Origin: Glandiceps talaboti
Taxonomy: Eukaryota; Hemichordata; Enteropneusta; Spengelidae
Direction: 5' to 3'
Assembly: GCF_964340395.1 (NCBI RefSeq)
Contig: NC_135552.1
Location: forward strand, 21,239,681 to 21,303,680
DNA: 64,000 nt
Made by a program: the position numbers and the translations under genes. The notes beneath the pieces were generated by a model. The model was not told the origin of the DNA. It ran no database searches and saw nothing but the letters and a program-made list of their open reading frames with translations. Each line of letters starts with the position of its first letter. Position 1 is the stretch's first letter. Positions 35,701 to 61,329 of the stretch are shown here, piece by piece.

Positions 35701-35879
35701 ACTTCTTGAGTTACATACCTGAGCAATTGACAAAATGTTTTGTTATTTCAAACTTCCAGGAATACTCGGCAAAGCAATTGATAAATCTAGTGACAAGTGG
35801 AGTTGGTTCTCTCTTCCAGAAGAAGTCACGACAAAAATTGGTACAAGTTATTGAAGAAATTGACAAGCTGAGGAGATGA
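16595..35879 (+). CDS. VPS50: VPS50 / syndetin, EARP complex subunit, complete
   Basis: Thirty exons give 963 codons plus stop; human VPS50 is 964 aa. Exons: 16595-16630, 18565-18636, 18859-18903, 19509-19577, 20025-20096, 20544-20597, 20928-20998, 21643-21760, 22224-22259, 22452-22534, 23493-23535, 23888-23986, 24861-25001, 25718-25856, 26634-26722, 27336-27529, 27808-27898, 28249-28425, 29343-29473, 29790-29890, 30295-30413, 30705-30830, 31446-31543, 31766-31862, 32582-32740, 33838-33878, 34530-34610, 35101-35199, 35511-35601, 35760-35879. Family landmarks include [91 protein letters not shown] and [21 protein letters not shown]50 replaces VPS54 beside VPS51/52/53 in the EARP tether for recycling endosomes. 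An N-terminal VPS54-like region spans roughly residues 40-330. The C-terminal syndetin domain begins near residue 730. TAA lies in frame just upstream of the ATG. Confidence 0.97.
17405..17715 (+). mobile_element. 5'-truncated L2/CR1-like non-LTR retrotransposon, 3' end
   Basis: The frame from 17405 to TAG at 17597-17599 encodes the usual C-terminus of a LINE ORF2: [19 protein letters not shown], then [21 protein letters not shown] short 3' UTR with TGGTGCTATATAAAC follows, then a (TGAT)n tail at about 17658-17715. It is inserted in VPS50 intron 1 in the sense orientation. Everything 5' of the last 60 or so codons is missing, the usual result of truncated target-primed insertion. Confidence 0.85.
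18036..18400. repeat. Microsatellite-bearing repeat, copy 1 (VPS50 intron 1)
   Basis: The left flank TTCTTGCTAGT...GTATACAC...GTCAAAATCTGAGCC and the right flank GGTGGTAATTG...ATATTTGTAATGAG match those of a copy at 20102-20385. Between them lies a compound hexanucleotide array, TGTGTT then TGTGTC then TGTGTT, of about 35 units. The long open frames here are repeat artefacts. Confidence 0.85.
19127..19189. repeat. (TG)n(AG)n compound microsatellite
   Basis: A TG run of about 43 bases passes directly into an AG run of about 20 bases in VPS50 intron 3. Confidence 0.95.
20102..20385. repeat. Microsatellite-bearing repeat, copy 2 (VPS50 intron 5)
   Basis: The flanks match copy 1 at 18036-18400. 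The core is a shorter TGTGTC/TGTC array. The copy begins five bases after the exon 5 donor GT at 20097, so the repeat nearly abuts the splice site. Confidence 0.85.
21100..21375. mobile_element. TTAA-bounded repeat family, diverged copy (VPS50 intron 7)
   Basis: It shares CTGAGTTT, GTGCATGCT, CGAGTTATCAGATTGTTTGT and GTTCAGT...TGCTTCAG blocks, in order, with the two better copies at 22718-23057 and 26119-26449. Confidence 0.6.
21920..21982. repeat. (TG)n microsatellite
   Basis: An uninterrupted TG run of about 63 bases in VPS50 intron 8. Confidence 0.97.
22718..23057. mobile_element. TTAA-bounded MITE-like repeat, copy A (VPS50 intron 10)
   Basis: About 340 bases bounded by TTAA at both ends, with inverted terminal segments (ACAAACTGAGTTT against AAACTCAGCTTGTG). 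It aligns over its full length with copy B at 26119-26449. No open frame belongs to it. Confidence 0.8.
23640..23767 (+). mobile_element. LINE 3' tail only, with (GATT)n
   Basis: TTTTTGGCACTATATCAAT followed by a long GATT array resembles the 3' UTR end and tail of the 17405 LINE fragment. It is read as a second insertion of the same family truncated almost to nothing, followed by tail expansion. Confidence 0.6.
25472..25597. mobile_element. Foldback element in VPS50 intron 13
   Basis: Inverted arms of about 50 bases: TTCGTCATTCAGCTGGC and TTGTGACCTAAGGG on the left match CCCTTAGGTCACTCG and GGCAGAATGAA on the right. The central spacer is about 20 bases. No coding capacity. Confidence 0.7.
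26119..26449. mobile_element. TTAA-bounded MITE-like repeat, copy B (VPS50 intron 14)
   Basis: Bounded by TTAA, with inverted ends AGTGGCTCAAACTGAGTTTA and TAAACTCAGCTTGTGCCTCT. These pair over about 22 bases with few mismatches. Homologous to copy A. Confidence 0.8.
28695..29075. repeat. Interspersed repeat, copy 1 (VPS50 intron 18)
   Basis: It aligns with 37640-38045 over about 350 bases. Shared blocks include ACATATGCATGTCACT, CAGCCATATTTGTAGTTAAA, TCAAGTGTCTA, CTTTGACT and ATCACAGACACTTT. The class is unknown. Confidence 0.75.
33055..33175 (+). promoter_or_regulatory. CpG-containing promoter-like patch in VPS50 intron 25
   Basis: Within an AT-rich intron this stretch has several CpGs, a CTTCCGGG ETS-type site and GAACATGGCAGACG, resembling YY1 sites at starts. 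The ATG opens a 28-codon frame ([14 protein letters not shown]...). It could be a cryptic promoter or part of the neighbouring foldback element. Confidence 0.25.
33207..33348. mobile_element. Foldback element in VPS50 intron 25
   Basis: The left end AACAATAATGTACGCCCTCC and its reverse complement at the right end frame a 142-base hairpin. CCATAATGGA and GCAAACTTTG blocks are also mirrored inside. It contains no gene. Confidence 0.8.
33536..33595. other. 60-nt near-perfect hairpin, pre-miRNA-like
   Basis: Arms of 27 bases starting CAGTGCAATAAGGTC pair with GACCTTACTGCACTG, with a 6-base loop and only a few bulges or mismatches. Size and shape suit a short pre-miRNA or mirtron-like hairpin, or a tiny foldback element. 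Expression is unknown. Confidence 0.5.
33662..33689. repeat. 12-bp perfect hairpin with 4-nt loop
   Basis: GTTTGTTATTGT, then ACAC, then ACAATAACAAAC. It is close to the 33536 hairpin and of unknown meaning. Confidence 0.6.
35216..35285. mobile_element. Partial relative of the 8197 foldback (VPS50 intron 28)
   Basis: CAAGCACTCATACAAATAC followed by TTGCACTC and CATCATTG matches the right arm of the 8197-8405 element. Only one arm is present. Confidence 0.6.
35659..35759 (+). pseudogene. VPS50: Tandem duplicates of the start of VPS50 exon 30
   Basis: Two copies of the beginning of the last exon lie in the preceding intron, about 52 bases apart. Copy A (35659-35709) follows a CAG and reads [16 protein letters not shown] then stop. 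Copy B (35709-35759) reads [11 protein letters not shown] and runs open into exon 30, [11 protein letters not shown]. Copy A joins in frame to exon 29 (phase 0), so an alternative short C-terminus is possible, although its polypyrimidine tract is weak. Confidence 0.65.
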
Positions 35880-36520
35880 AATACATGAAATGAACTTTTC
35901 ATCAGCCATATATGAAATGTAAACTTTTAATAAGTAAATTGCAAGTTCTAGTAAAACTGAACGTTATGTAGTTTTGCTATAGGAAGCATAAGGTATCTGT
36001 GCATATGTCTAGCTGGTTGTGTGTCTTTTTAACAATCACATAGTTGATTCCTTTGATATTTCATAGGGATGTTTGTGTGAATCTATATGCATGGTATTGT
36101 TCAAGGTAAAATGATACGATGTAATGTGATCTTGTAATCACTTTTGGGTAGAAAACACGACTTTTGGACAAAAATCTTAACATCCAATTTGGTCAAAATT
36201 GATGGGTATGTTCCAAGGAATGTCTAGATAAAAATGGCTCAAAGAATTTTTTAAGTCTTTGATATGCAAATTAGTTCTAAATATGTTATATTTGACCCAA
36301 ACAAAGTCTGCAGGGCCGATCGATCTGAAATTTGGTTAGGTTGTCTAGGGCCATGTAGTTGCTCTACACAAGATGACTTTGACCTTGACTTTGAAGGTCA
36401 CTGTTAAAACTTGTCAAATTCCCTAGTTATTTTGTTTATTGATTATTTGCCAATGCAACATGGCAGTAGATGCTGTATTTATTTTCATATATTATCTTGA
36501 GTTCGATATTGAGCACATAT

Positions 36521-36526
36521 AATAAA
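36521..36526 (+). terminator. AATAAA poly(A) signal candidate for VPS50
   Basis: First clear AATAAA after the VPS50 stop, about 640 nt downstream. Another AATAAA near 37194 is an alternative. Confidence 0.35.
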
Positions 36527-36724
36527 TACAAGGTCTTGACAACAAATCTATTTTTACTAAATAATATTTACAATGTAATGACTACTGACTTCTAGACATG
36601 TACAAGTTTTAGTAAGCCTTAGTATGTAGAAAATGTTTGTATGTTAAAATATAGACGTGGCTTTTGAACAATTCTATCATACAACAATAGCGTGCCCTTC
36701 CCATCTTGAATCAGGTCAGGTCAT

Positions 36725-37030
36725 GTCAACCCAGCTTACTTGGAGCAGCCTCTGATACCCTGAGTTGACATGAGGTACCGGTACTCTGGGTGACTTGGGA
36801 CACCCTGTGTTGATTTGAAGTACCCTGGGTTGACTTGAGGTACTCTGGGTTGACTGGGTACGCTGGGTGACTTGGGACACCCTGACTTCATTTGAAGTAC
36901 CCTAGATTGACTTGAGGTACTCTGGGTGATTTGGGACACTCTGGGCTGATTTGGGACACCTCAAGTTGACTTAGGGCACCCTGAGTTGACTTGAGGCACA
37001 CTGGGTGACTTGAGGTACACTGAGCATGAT
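36725..37030. repeat. About 20-bp degenerate minisatellite
   Basis: Repeated GTTGACTTGAGGTACCCTGG-like units alternate with GACTTGGGACACCCTG-like ones, about 15 units with substitutions. Confidence 0.85.
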
Positions 37031-37639
37031 ATCACATAGCAATTGAATACAACTTTAGGCAGCTTGATGTACATCGAAGCTCCCTGGTTGTCATAACAGA
37101 TTGCATCCCCCTAATTGTTATTTCAGCCAGTATCTTGGCTGTCTATTTTGTCAGGTCAAAGATGTTGTAGAGGTGGTATAACAGTTAACAAGCAATAAAT
37201 GTAGAAATGTGTTATCTAAATTTTACAAAATGAAGCTTTGATTGAACCCAGATCGGATTGAGCCCAGATAGATATGTTGACTACACTTTAGAGTATGTGT
37301 TGTGAACACAGTCAATAGTTTCTGTATGTCATGTATACTAACTTTTTGTCACAGTTATTACTTCCTAAAGCTGTTCTAATGATTGTTAGATTACCAGTTC
37401 TTACATACAAGTGGTAAGCATGGATAATATTGTGAGATATGTACACTTTTCATTGGATGTGTAAGACGTTAACTTTATTCAAGTTGTTGGATGAGCAACT
37501 TCACAAAAGAGTAATAACACATGCTCATGTCAAAACAGATAATGAAATAGAGCCAAATGACAGTTTATAACATAATGTAGATTACATTTGTGCAAATAAA
37601 GATTAATAACTTATCAAGGTTGAGACTTGATTTGTTTTG

Positions 37640-38045
37640 CCCTCGCAAGAGGGGGTTACTATGATGGATTCCATCCATTTGTGTGTGTGTCTGTAAATAT
37701 GTCATTGATCTGACATGCAATATCCAACTTTATTCAAACCTGGCACAATGGTGGCATGATGTATGGAACATATGCATGTCACTACATTTTACAACATATG
37801 CAGACTTGACTGAATTGCAGCCATATTTGTAGTTAAAAATCAGTTTTTACTGCATAACTCAAAAATTGTAATACTAATAGATAAACTCCAATCAAGTGTC
37901 TATCCCTCTATTGTCAGGTATAAGCTTTCCTTTTTTGGACCTTGATCTTTGACTGTGACCGTCAGGATCAATTATGAAAATCAAGCCATTTTGTGCATAT
38001 CACAGACACTTTCTTGTTTTGTTTGCCACCAATTTCTTATTTATA
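37640..38045. repeat. Interspersed repeat, copy 2 (intergenic)
   Basis: Homologous over about 350 bases to 28695-29075, same orientation. It extends further left with CCCTCGCAAGAGGG, a short palindrome. Confidence 0.75.
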
Positions 38046-38488
38046 ATTTTTACAGGTTATACTGAAATTATTTACACATCACTTTTGGTGATCATAATGC
38101 TGTTATAGGGTTGGGTTTAGGGTTACAGTAATGTAGGTTATTAGAGTAGTGTAGAGTAGCTATGTGTAAGTATATATAAACAGTGTATAATGTATATATA
38201 ATGTGCACCTATCATACCGCAACATACACTGACACTGCTACTTCACAAATACTTGAAAAATATTTATTTCTTATTCAAGAAAATACTCATCCAAAATTGC
38301 TATTGCATGAAGGTGTTAGTACTTTTGATAAATCATGGTATACAAATCATATTGTAACTGTCATCAATGATATAAAAACCACTGACTTGAAAAGAAAATT
38401 ATATTCACATAAAAGAATCACATATATCTGGAGTTGTATAAAAAAGACTTGGTTATAAAATGAATCTTCAACTTACATATTAAATGTT

Positions 38489-38801
38489 ACTCTGGTAATT
38501 GAGCCTTCAGTTTACTAAGATGGACAAAACTATTGTTGTAACATGTTGATAAAACAGTGATAAGCTATTGAATGGATGTTGAATTAATTATAGTCTCAGT
38601 AGGGAGGTGTCTCTGAAAACTAAGTTTATTTAGAGTTCCATGAACTTGCAGTGTTGTTTTGGGACTTCCAATGTTTATACTATCTTGACCATAGGGTGAT
38701 TAGAATCCCACAACAGAGGAACCGCTATTGCCCACTACAATAGATTTAGTTTGCACCTAGCTTAGTCAAGCTTAGTAAACTGAAGGCTTAATTACCAGAG
38801 T
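38489..38801. mobile_element. 313-bp element with 31-bp inverted ends
   Basis: The ends 38489-38519 and 38771-38801 are reverse complements over 31 bases with one mismatch; the inner end reads CCTTCAGTTTACTAAG. No open frame lies inside, so it should be a non-autonomous DNA transposon. A target-site duplication is not clear. Confidence 0.8.
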
Positions 38802-39949
38802 CGTATATAAACAACTGAATGAAAATGACAACACTCTCTTAAATGATATCTGAAAAACACAGTTATAAAATGGACAGTTTCCCGCAAAATTATCAAAATG
38901 GTTTCTTATACAAGTAATACTTACATAAAAGAGTTATATTGCTTTTAGACGGAAAATACAACAAATTGTAATAAATAGGACATTCAGGAAATTCTTTTGA
39001 TTTTCTTAGTTGATTAACTTCGGCTGTATCATCCGCATATTTCATATTAACTAAATCTCAACTATAAATGTCCCTTTTGTTGTTTTGGAAGTGGATGCGA
39101 AAGGTGGTACCTGCAGAATATGTTGGGAAAAGAACAGACCCTGTGTACAATAATAAGCAATGGAATATACATTGTCAGTAACTTATCATGGTCATTAGTT
39201 TCAGTCACAGAATAACCCATTTCTATTATGGTAAATGAAAAGGTTTGCTCCCCTCCCCCCCCCCCACCCCCACACACCCTAGTGCATTATTAAAGCTGGG
39301 AATCAAAAACAGGTTGAAATCATGATGAGCAAAGAAATATACAATGTCAGAAAATCGTGGTCAAAATTTCACTCAGCCCTAGTGAATAATCAATGTTATT
39401 TCATATGTAAATAAAATGGAGTGCAGTACCCCCTACCCTCCCCCCTCCATTACTAAAAGTTACAGAAAAAAAATTGATGTCAAATAAACTTATTGTATGA
39501 TTACACTGTAAACCTTTCAATAATGAATTTGCTGGGAGACATGAAATAAATTGATATAATGAAGTATTCTTTGTGCTCTATAGCAAATTAAAGTTTAGGG
39601 GACACAAAAAGGTGTTTTTTTGAAACAGAACACTCACTGCAACAGAGTTTGTTGTAAAGGGGTAACATTTTTACTGATGCAGATAAACCTTTCTGCCATA
39701 TAGTTAGAAGGAAAATTATACCTGTATGCAGACATATATAGTAAGGTGTAAAAATTACTGGCTGAAGTCAATATTGTCACCAGAACAGTGTGATGGGGAA
39801 AAGAAAAAAGGGTCATGGTAAAAGAAACTACATTAATTGCTAACCACAATATCATGACCTTTCATTTTACACATCAAAGAAAGTAAACAACATAATTTTA
39901 CCTTTCAATATAAAACTTACACTGCTACAAATTGGTTATAGTTTTATGG

Positions 39950-40052
39950 AAATTGGTGTGCACACACCTCATATACAAATTGGTGTGCACACACCTCATA
40001 TACAAATTGGTGTGCACACACCTCATATACAAATTGGTGTGCACACACCTTA
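39950..40052. repeat. 27-bp tandem repeat, four units
   Basis: AAATTGGTGTGCACACACC... repeats at 39950, 39977, 40004 and 40031. Each unit contains the palindrome GTGTGCACAC. Confidence 0.95.
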
Positions 40053-40324
40053 GATACTATGAATTGTTTATCTACAGGACGCTATCAAATCTAAAATACA
40101 CTGTACAAGGCATTAAAATATCGCTATGGTTACTTGCATAGGAAATGAGGTATTTACAGGAAAGATATGTATTTGAGAGAGCATGGTAAATAAGCCTGGC
40201 ACACAGTGGAACGGCTTTACTTGGGTGTTAAGGAGTGTAAAGAACAAAGTGAAGGAAAGACTTGTTTTAAATTGTGACTGGCATGAGGAGTAACTTCATT
40301 GTTCTGTTATCAACACATGTATTT

Positions 40325-40428
40325 AGACGAAGGTATGTCATGTTCCGCTTCCCTCATCAGCCTCCTCTATGTGAAAAGGGTTGACTGATGTGTGAGGGCG
40401 CACTGTCATGACACACCTTACAAACTAC
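40325..40428. mobile_element. Branched foldback element, diverged copy 2
   Basis: In opposite orientation to 12254-12360 it preserves the order GTTCCG, CCTCCTCT, GGGTTGAC, GTGTGA, ACACCTTACA. Its own inverted ends (GACGAAGGTATGTCATG against CATGACACACCTTAC) still pair. Confidence 0.65.
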
Positions 40429-41042
40429 ACCTATATTTACATAGTATGTCAAGAAATCCCAGCACTAGATATCAGGAAGAGAAAGTAACTGGTTGAAATG
40501 AAAAATGGTTTCATTTATATGCAAATGTATTATTCAAATGAAGTTATTATGTAAATTAAGATATTACTATGGAAAAAGATTGATAATTTATAAGATTTTT
40601 GCGTACTCCTGTTACATGAGCTGTATTTCGCAGTGTGGCAAAATAATGGATTTTTTTTTTAAATAGAGGTACAGACATTGGTAACAGAACGATATTGGAG
40701 TTACCTATATCACATCAGCATATAGGCTGACGTCTGACAAATCTACAGTCAATACTAAATAATTAATTGCCAGCAGTTGTACACTGTATCTCAGTGTAAG
40801 CCTCTTGTATCATCATGGCAATGATTCCATAGTTTATCCTTTGGTCTACTGGGTGAAATTATTCACCAGCATTTTTATTGCATTAATTGTCACTTGTTAG
40901 AGAACTGACAGAGATAAGAAGCTTAACTCACAAAACTCAGGTGCAGACAAAGTTTCTGAAATTTGAAAACAATGTCAGATGATTTTAAATGTTGCTCAGA
41001 CCACCATAAAACTGATGGTATGATCATATGGGATGTAGAGAA

Positions 41043-41445
41043 CTACACAATCAACTGATGACATAGACACACACAGTGTGATGTTAGACCACAAAAACTG
41101 ATGACAGACATGTGTGATGTACAACCACAAAACTGATGACACAGTGTGTTGTACAACCACAAAACTGATGACACAGTGTTGTACAGCCACAAAACTGATG
41201 ACACAGTGTGTTGTACAACCACAAAACTGATGACTGACACATTTGTGACATAGAACGACACAACTGGTGATGGACACATTTGTGATGTAGAACCACAAAA
41301 CTGATGATGTATGATGTAGAACAACAAAACTGATAACACACACAGACACATGTTGTGTAAAATCACAAAACTGATGACACGTGATGTAGAACAACAAAAC
41401 TGATGACATGTGATGTCAAACAACAAAACTGATGACACAGACATA
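41043..41445. repeat. Degenerate tandem array with CAAAACTGATGACAC core
   Basis: About twelve units of roughly 25-45 bases share ACAAAACTGATGAC and GATGTAGAAC or TTGTACAACC. The open frames of 85-145 codons across it on the minus strand are repeat artefacts. Confidence 0.9.
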
Positions 41446-41938
41446 CAGGATGAGGTACATAATAAACCATGTATTTTCACTCAGTTAATTCTATAACTTG
41501 GGAGTGTTATAAGGTCACATATCAAAATATTACATCAACGTTTATATTCAATCATGTAAAAGCCAATTTGTAAAAATCACTTGAAATAAAATTCTGATCC
41601 AATATTTGTCAGTCCTGCCAGGAATTATGAAGCCAGCCTCTTATGAACAGGTTTACTAAAATGACTGAAAATTGCATAATATGCATAAAGCTTTTAATAG
41701 TGTACAAAAAATACAGTACCTAAAGTACTGTATTCTGTTTGATATTTTATATACAATTGTACTTGTCTTTTTTTTATAGAAAAATGTTCATTCTTAAAAC
41801 TGATACATTTGTATCCCCCTAGAGTTGAGATAATTAACTTACATAATGACATTGATAAATCAAATACAGACAGACATAAAGACACACACTATGACAGACA
41901 TCAACATTACATAACATAAACATCCTTTTATGTAAATA

Positions 41939-42076
41939 GCGCCCTCTAGTGCCAACATGCTCACATTTATTCCGATTCTCATTTCTATCTGGCTATATTT
42001 GGTCAGATTTGCTTATTTAAAAGTCATGTTATTTGAATTGAAGACAATAATTTCGGATTTCACAATAGAGGGCGCG
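41939..42076. promoter_or_regulatory. Pair of CTCF-like motifs
   Basis: Minus strand 41953-41939 reads GCACTAGAGGGCGCT, 14 of 15 positions of CCACYAGRKGGCRSY. Plus strand 42062-42076 reads ACAATAGAGGGCGCG, 12 of 15. They lie in the convergent intergenic region. Confidence 0.35.
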
Positions 42077-43097
42077 ATTTCTTCGATGGTACACTTGTTG
42101 GAATGAAATTTAGTGACACAACAGTTAACATATCAACCTCACATGAGAACAATGAAAAGTAATAAAAACATGATAGAGTAAAAGACATTGATGGTGAGAC
42201 ACGTACCAAACATACTGTTACATGATTATTTCATTATTAAAATAGTGTACTTGTGTTACACTTCATTACAAACTTCTATAACTACAATCTTTCCACTTCA
42301 TTCTGAAAATGTGTCTACTGTAATTTGGAGACTGTACTTTGTAAAAAAAAAATAATCCAGGAATGTTGACAAAAGCAGATTTGAAAAAGTTTCTCTTGTT
42401 GCCATTACCAAATACCAAACTGAAAAATAAATAACCGAACCACTGTAACATGAAGCAGCAATTATTTCAGTTGGTATCTACAGCATATAGTCACCTTGTT
42501 ATTGGATAAATGAATGATGGCCGAGTCATCTCATAGGTTAGGGAGATGAATTTTACATTTTAAATGTTGACCCAGAATGTGGGCAGAAATTGTTACTGGT
42601 TTGTAAAATGGACATGTGCCACTCTGTCGGATAACATCAGTAGCACCCTATATGTGATGTACATATCAATGACTTGGTCTGGTTTGAAAACACGATCAGC
42701 AAATCTCAAAAGGGAAACATTTACTAATTGATTCACTACTACATGACATCTTAGTATCTAAGCTAATAGAATGTTTCCTTCTCTGCTGCTACATGAAATA
42801 GTCTAAGCACACTGAAGTGTACCAAGGCTTTACTCTTAGCTGTAGGTGAGACACCTCGGTCAGGATCATCCAATGACAGTGACTATAACTGGTTGATATA
42901 TGCATACCAAGCCACACCGTGATCTTTATCTTACACTTAAAATCATCACTAGTAATGGGGCAGTGACTGGCATAGTTCTACACCACTAGTACATCTCTTT
43001 GGACATCGAAGAGATGTGGCTACTATTAAAATCTTAATACTGTCTGTGTACAGTATAGCATCTTGGTTTGTTTTTTCATTTTGTAATAAGCTATATT

Positions 43098-43231
43098 CCA
43101 ATACAATACACCTATTGCAAATCTCATGTAAAGCCCAAAAACTTCATGTCAGCTGGAAATTCAAAACCATACTTCACCACATTTCAGGTTAAATGTTATT
43201 CCTATGGGCTTTATGTGTATAGGTGTATTGG
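43098..43231. repeat. Inverted repeat of about 130 bp
   Basis: The left arm contains AATACACCTAT and TAAAGCCCA. The right arm contains TGGGCTTTA and ATAGGTGTATT. Read as a decayed foldback element. Confidence 0.6.
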
Positions 43232-43279
43232 CAAATGGTTGATATATAAAATGCATTTTACATAGCTGGCCAACTTCTA

Positions 43280-43560
43280 TTTGACCATTGAGGGCACTAT
43301 TGTCAAGTGCTTCTTTCACTTGTCGACCAATAAGCACTGTTGTCAAATCCTTCTCTGCTTGACGTCTACAGAGGGCACTGTGCTGAAGTCTTTGTTTCAC
43401 ATCTTCAGCCATAAAGCAACTACTGTGTATAGGTCTGTTTAACTTTCATAACTACAGAGGGCACTGTCCTGAAGTCCTTCACATCTTCAGCTAAATACAT
43501 GCTACACTGAAATTCTTGTTTCACTTTGCTGACTACAGAGGGCACTAACCATCCCTTCTT
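43280..43560. repeat. Degenerate tandem repeat with AGAGGGCACT cores
   Basis: CTACAGAGGGCACT occurs at about 43366, 43453 and 43536, with a weaker form near 43285. TGAAGTC and ACATCTTCAGC lie between. The core resembles a CTCF half-consensus. Confidence 0.6.
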
Positions 43561-43814
43561 TCACTTCTTGGAATACTGTGGTCAAGTCAAGTCAATAAAT
43601 AATGTTCAATTATCTGTTGAGATTCCTCTCAACCAAAATTATTCCAAGAAGTATACAATAGATTGTGAAGGAGCAATACATCATTGCTGGCGTTACTTTC
43701 TGTCACTTTTTTGTGACATCTAACAGTTGGGTCAAGTCAATAAATATTTGCACATAATAGTCTGGTGGACAATGTTCAACACATATTACATTGAGATGAT
43801 GGTTGACCTCAGTT

Positions 43815-61329
<17,515 letters not shown>

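Larger units (their letters stand above)
35880..43814. other. Intergenic: convergent 3' flanks of VPS50 and the integrin
   Basis: About 7.9 kb without a supported gene. It holds a 20-base minisatellite, dispersed repeats, an inverted-end transposon, the second branched foldback, two further tandem arrays and CTCF-like motifs. Open frames such as 38183-38458 show no recognisable family. Confidence 0.6.

Noticed and set aside
38183-38458. 84-codon open frame in the intergenic region
   Set aside because: Starts at GTG, has no splice or promoter context and is unrecognised; AT-rich chance frame is likelier.
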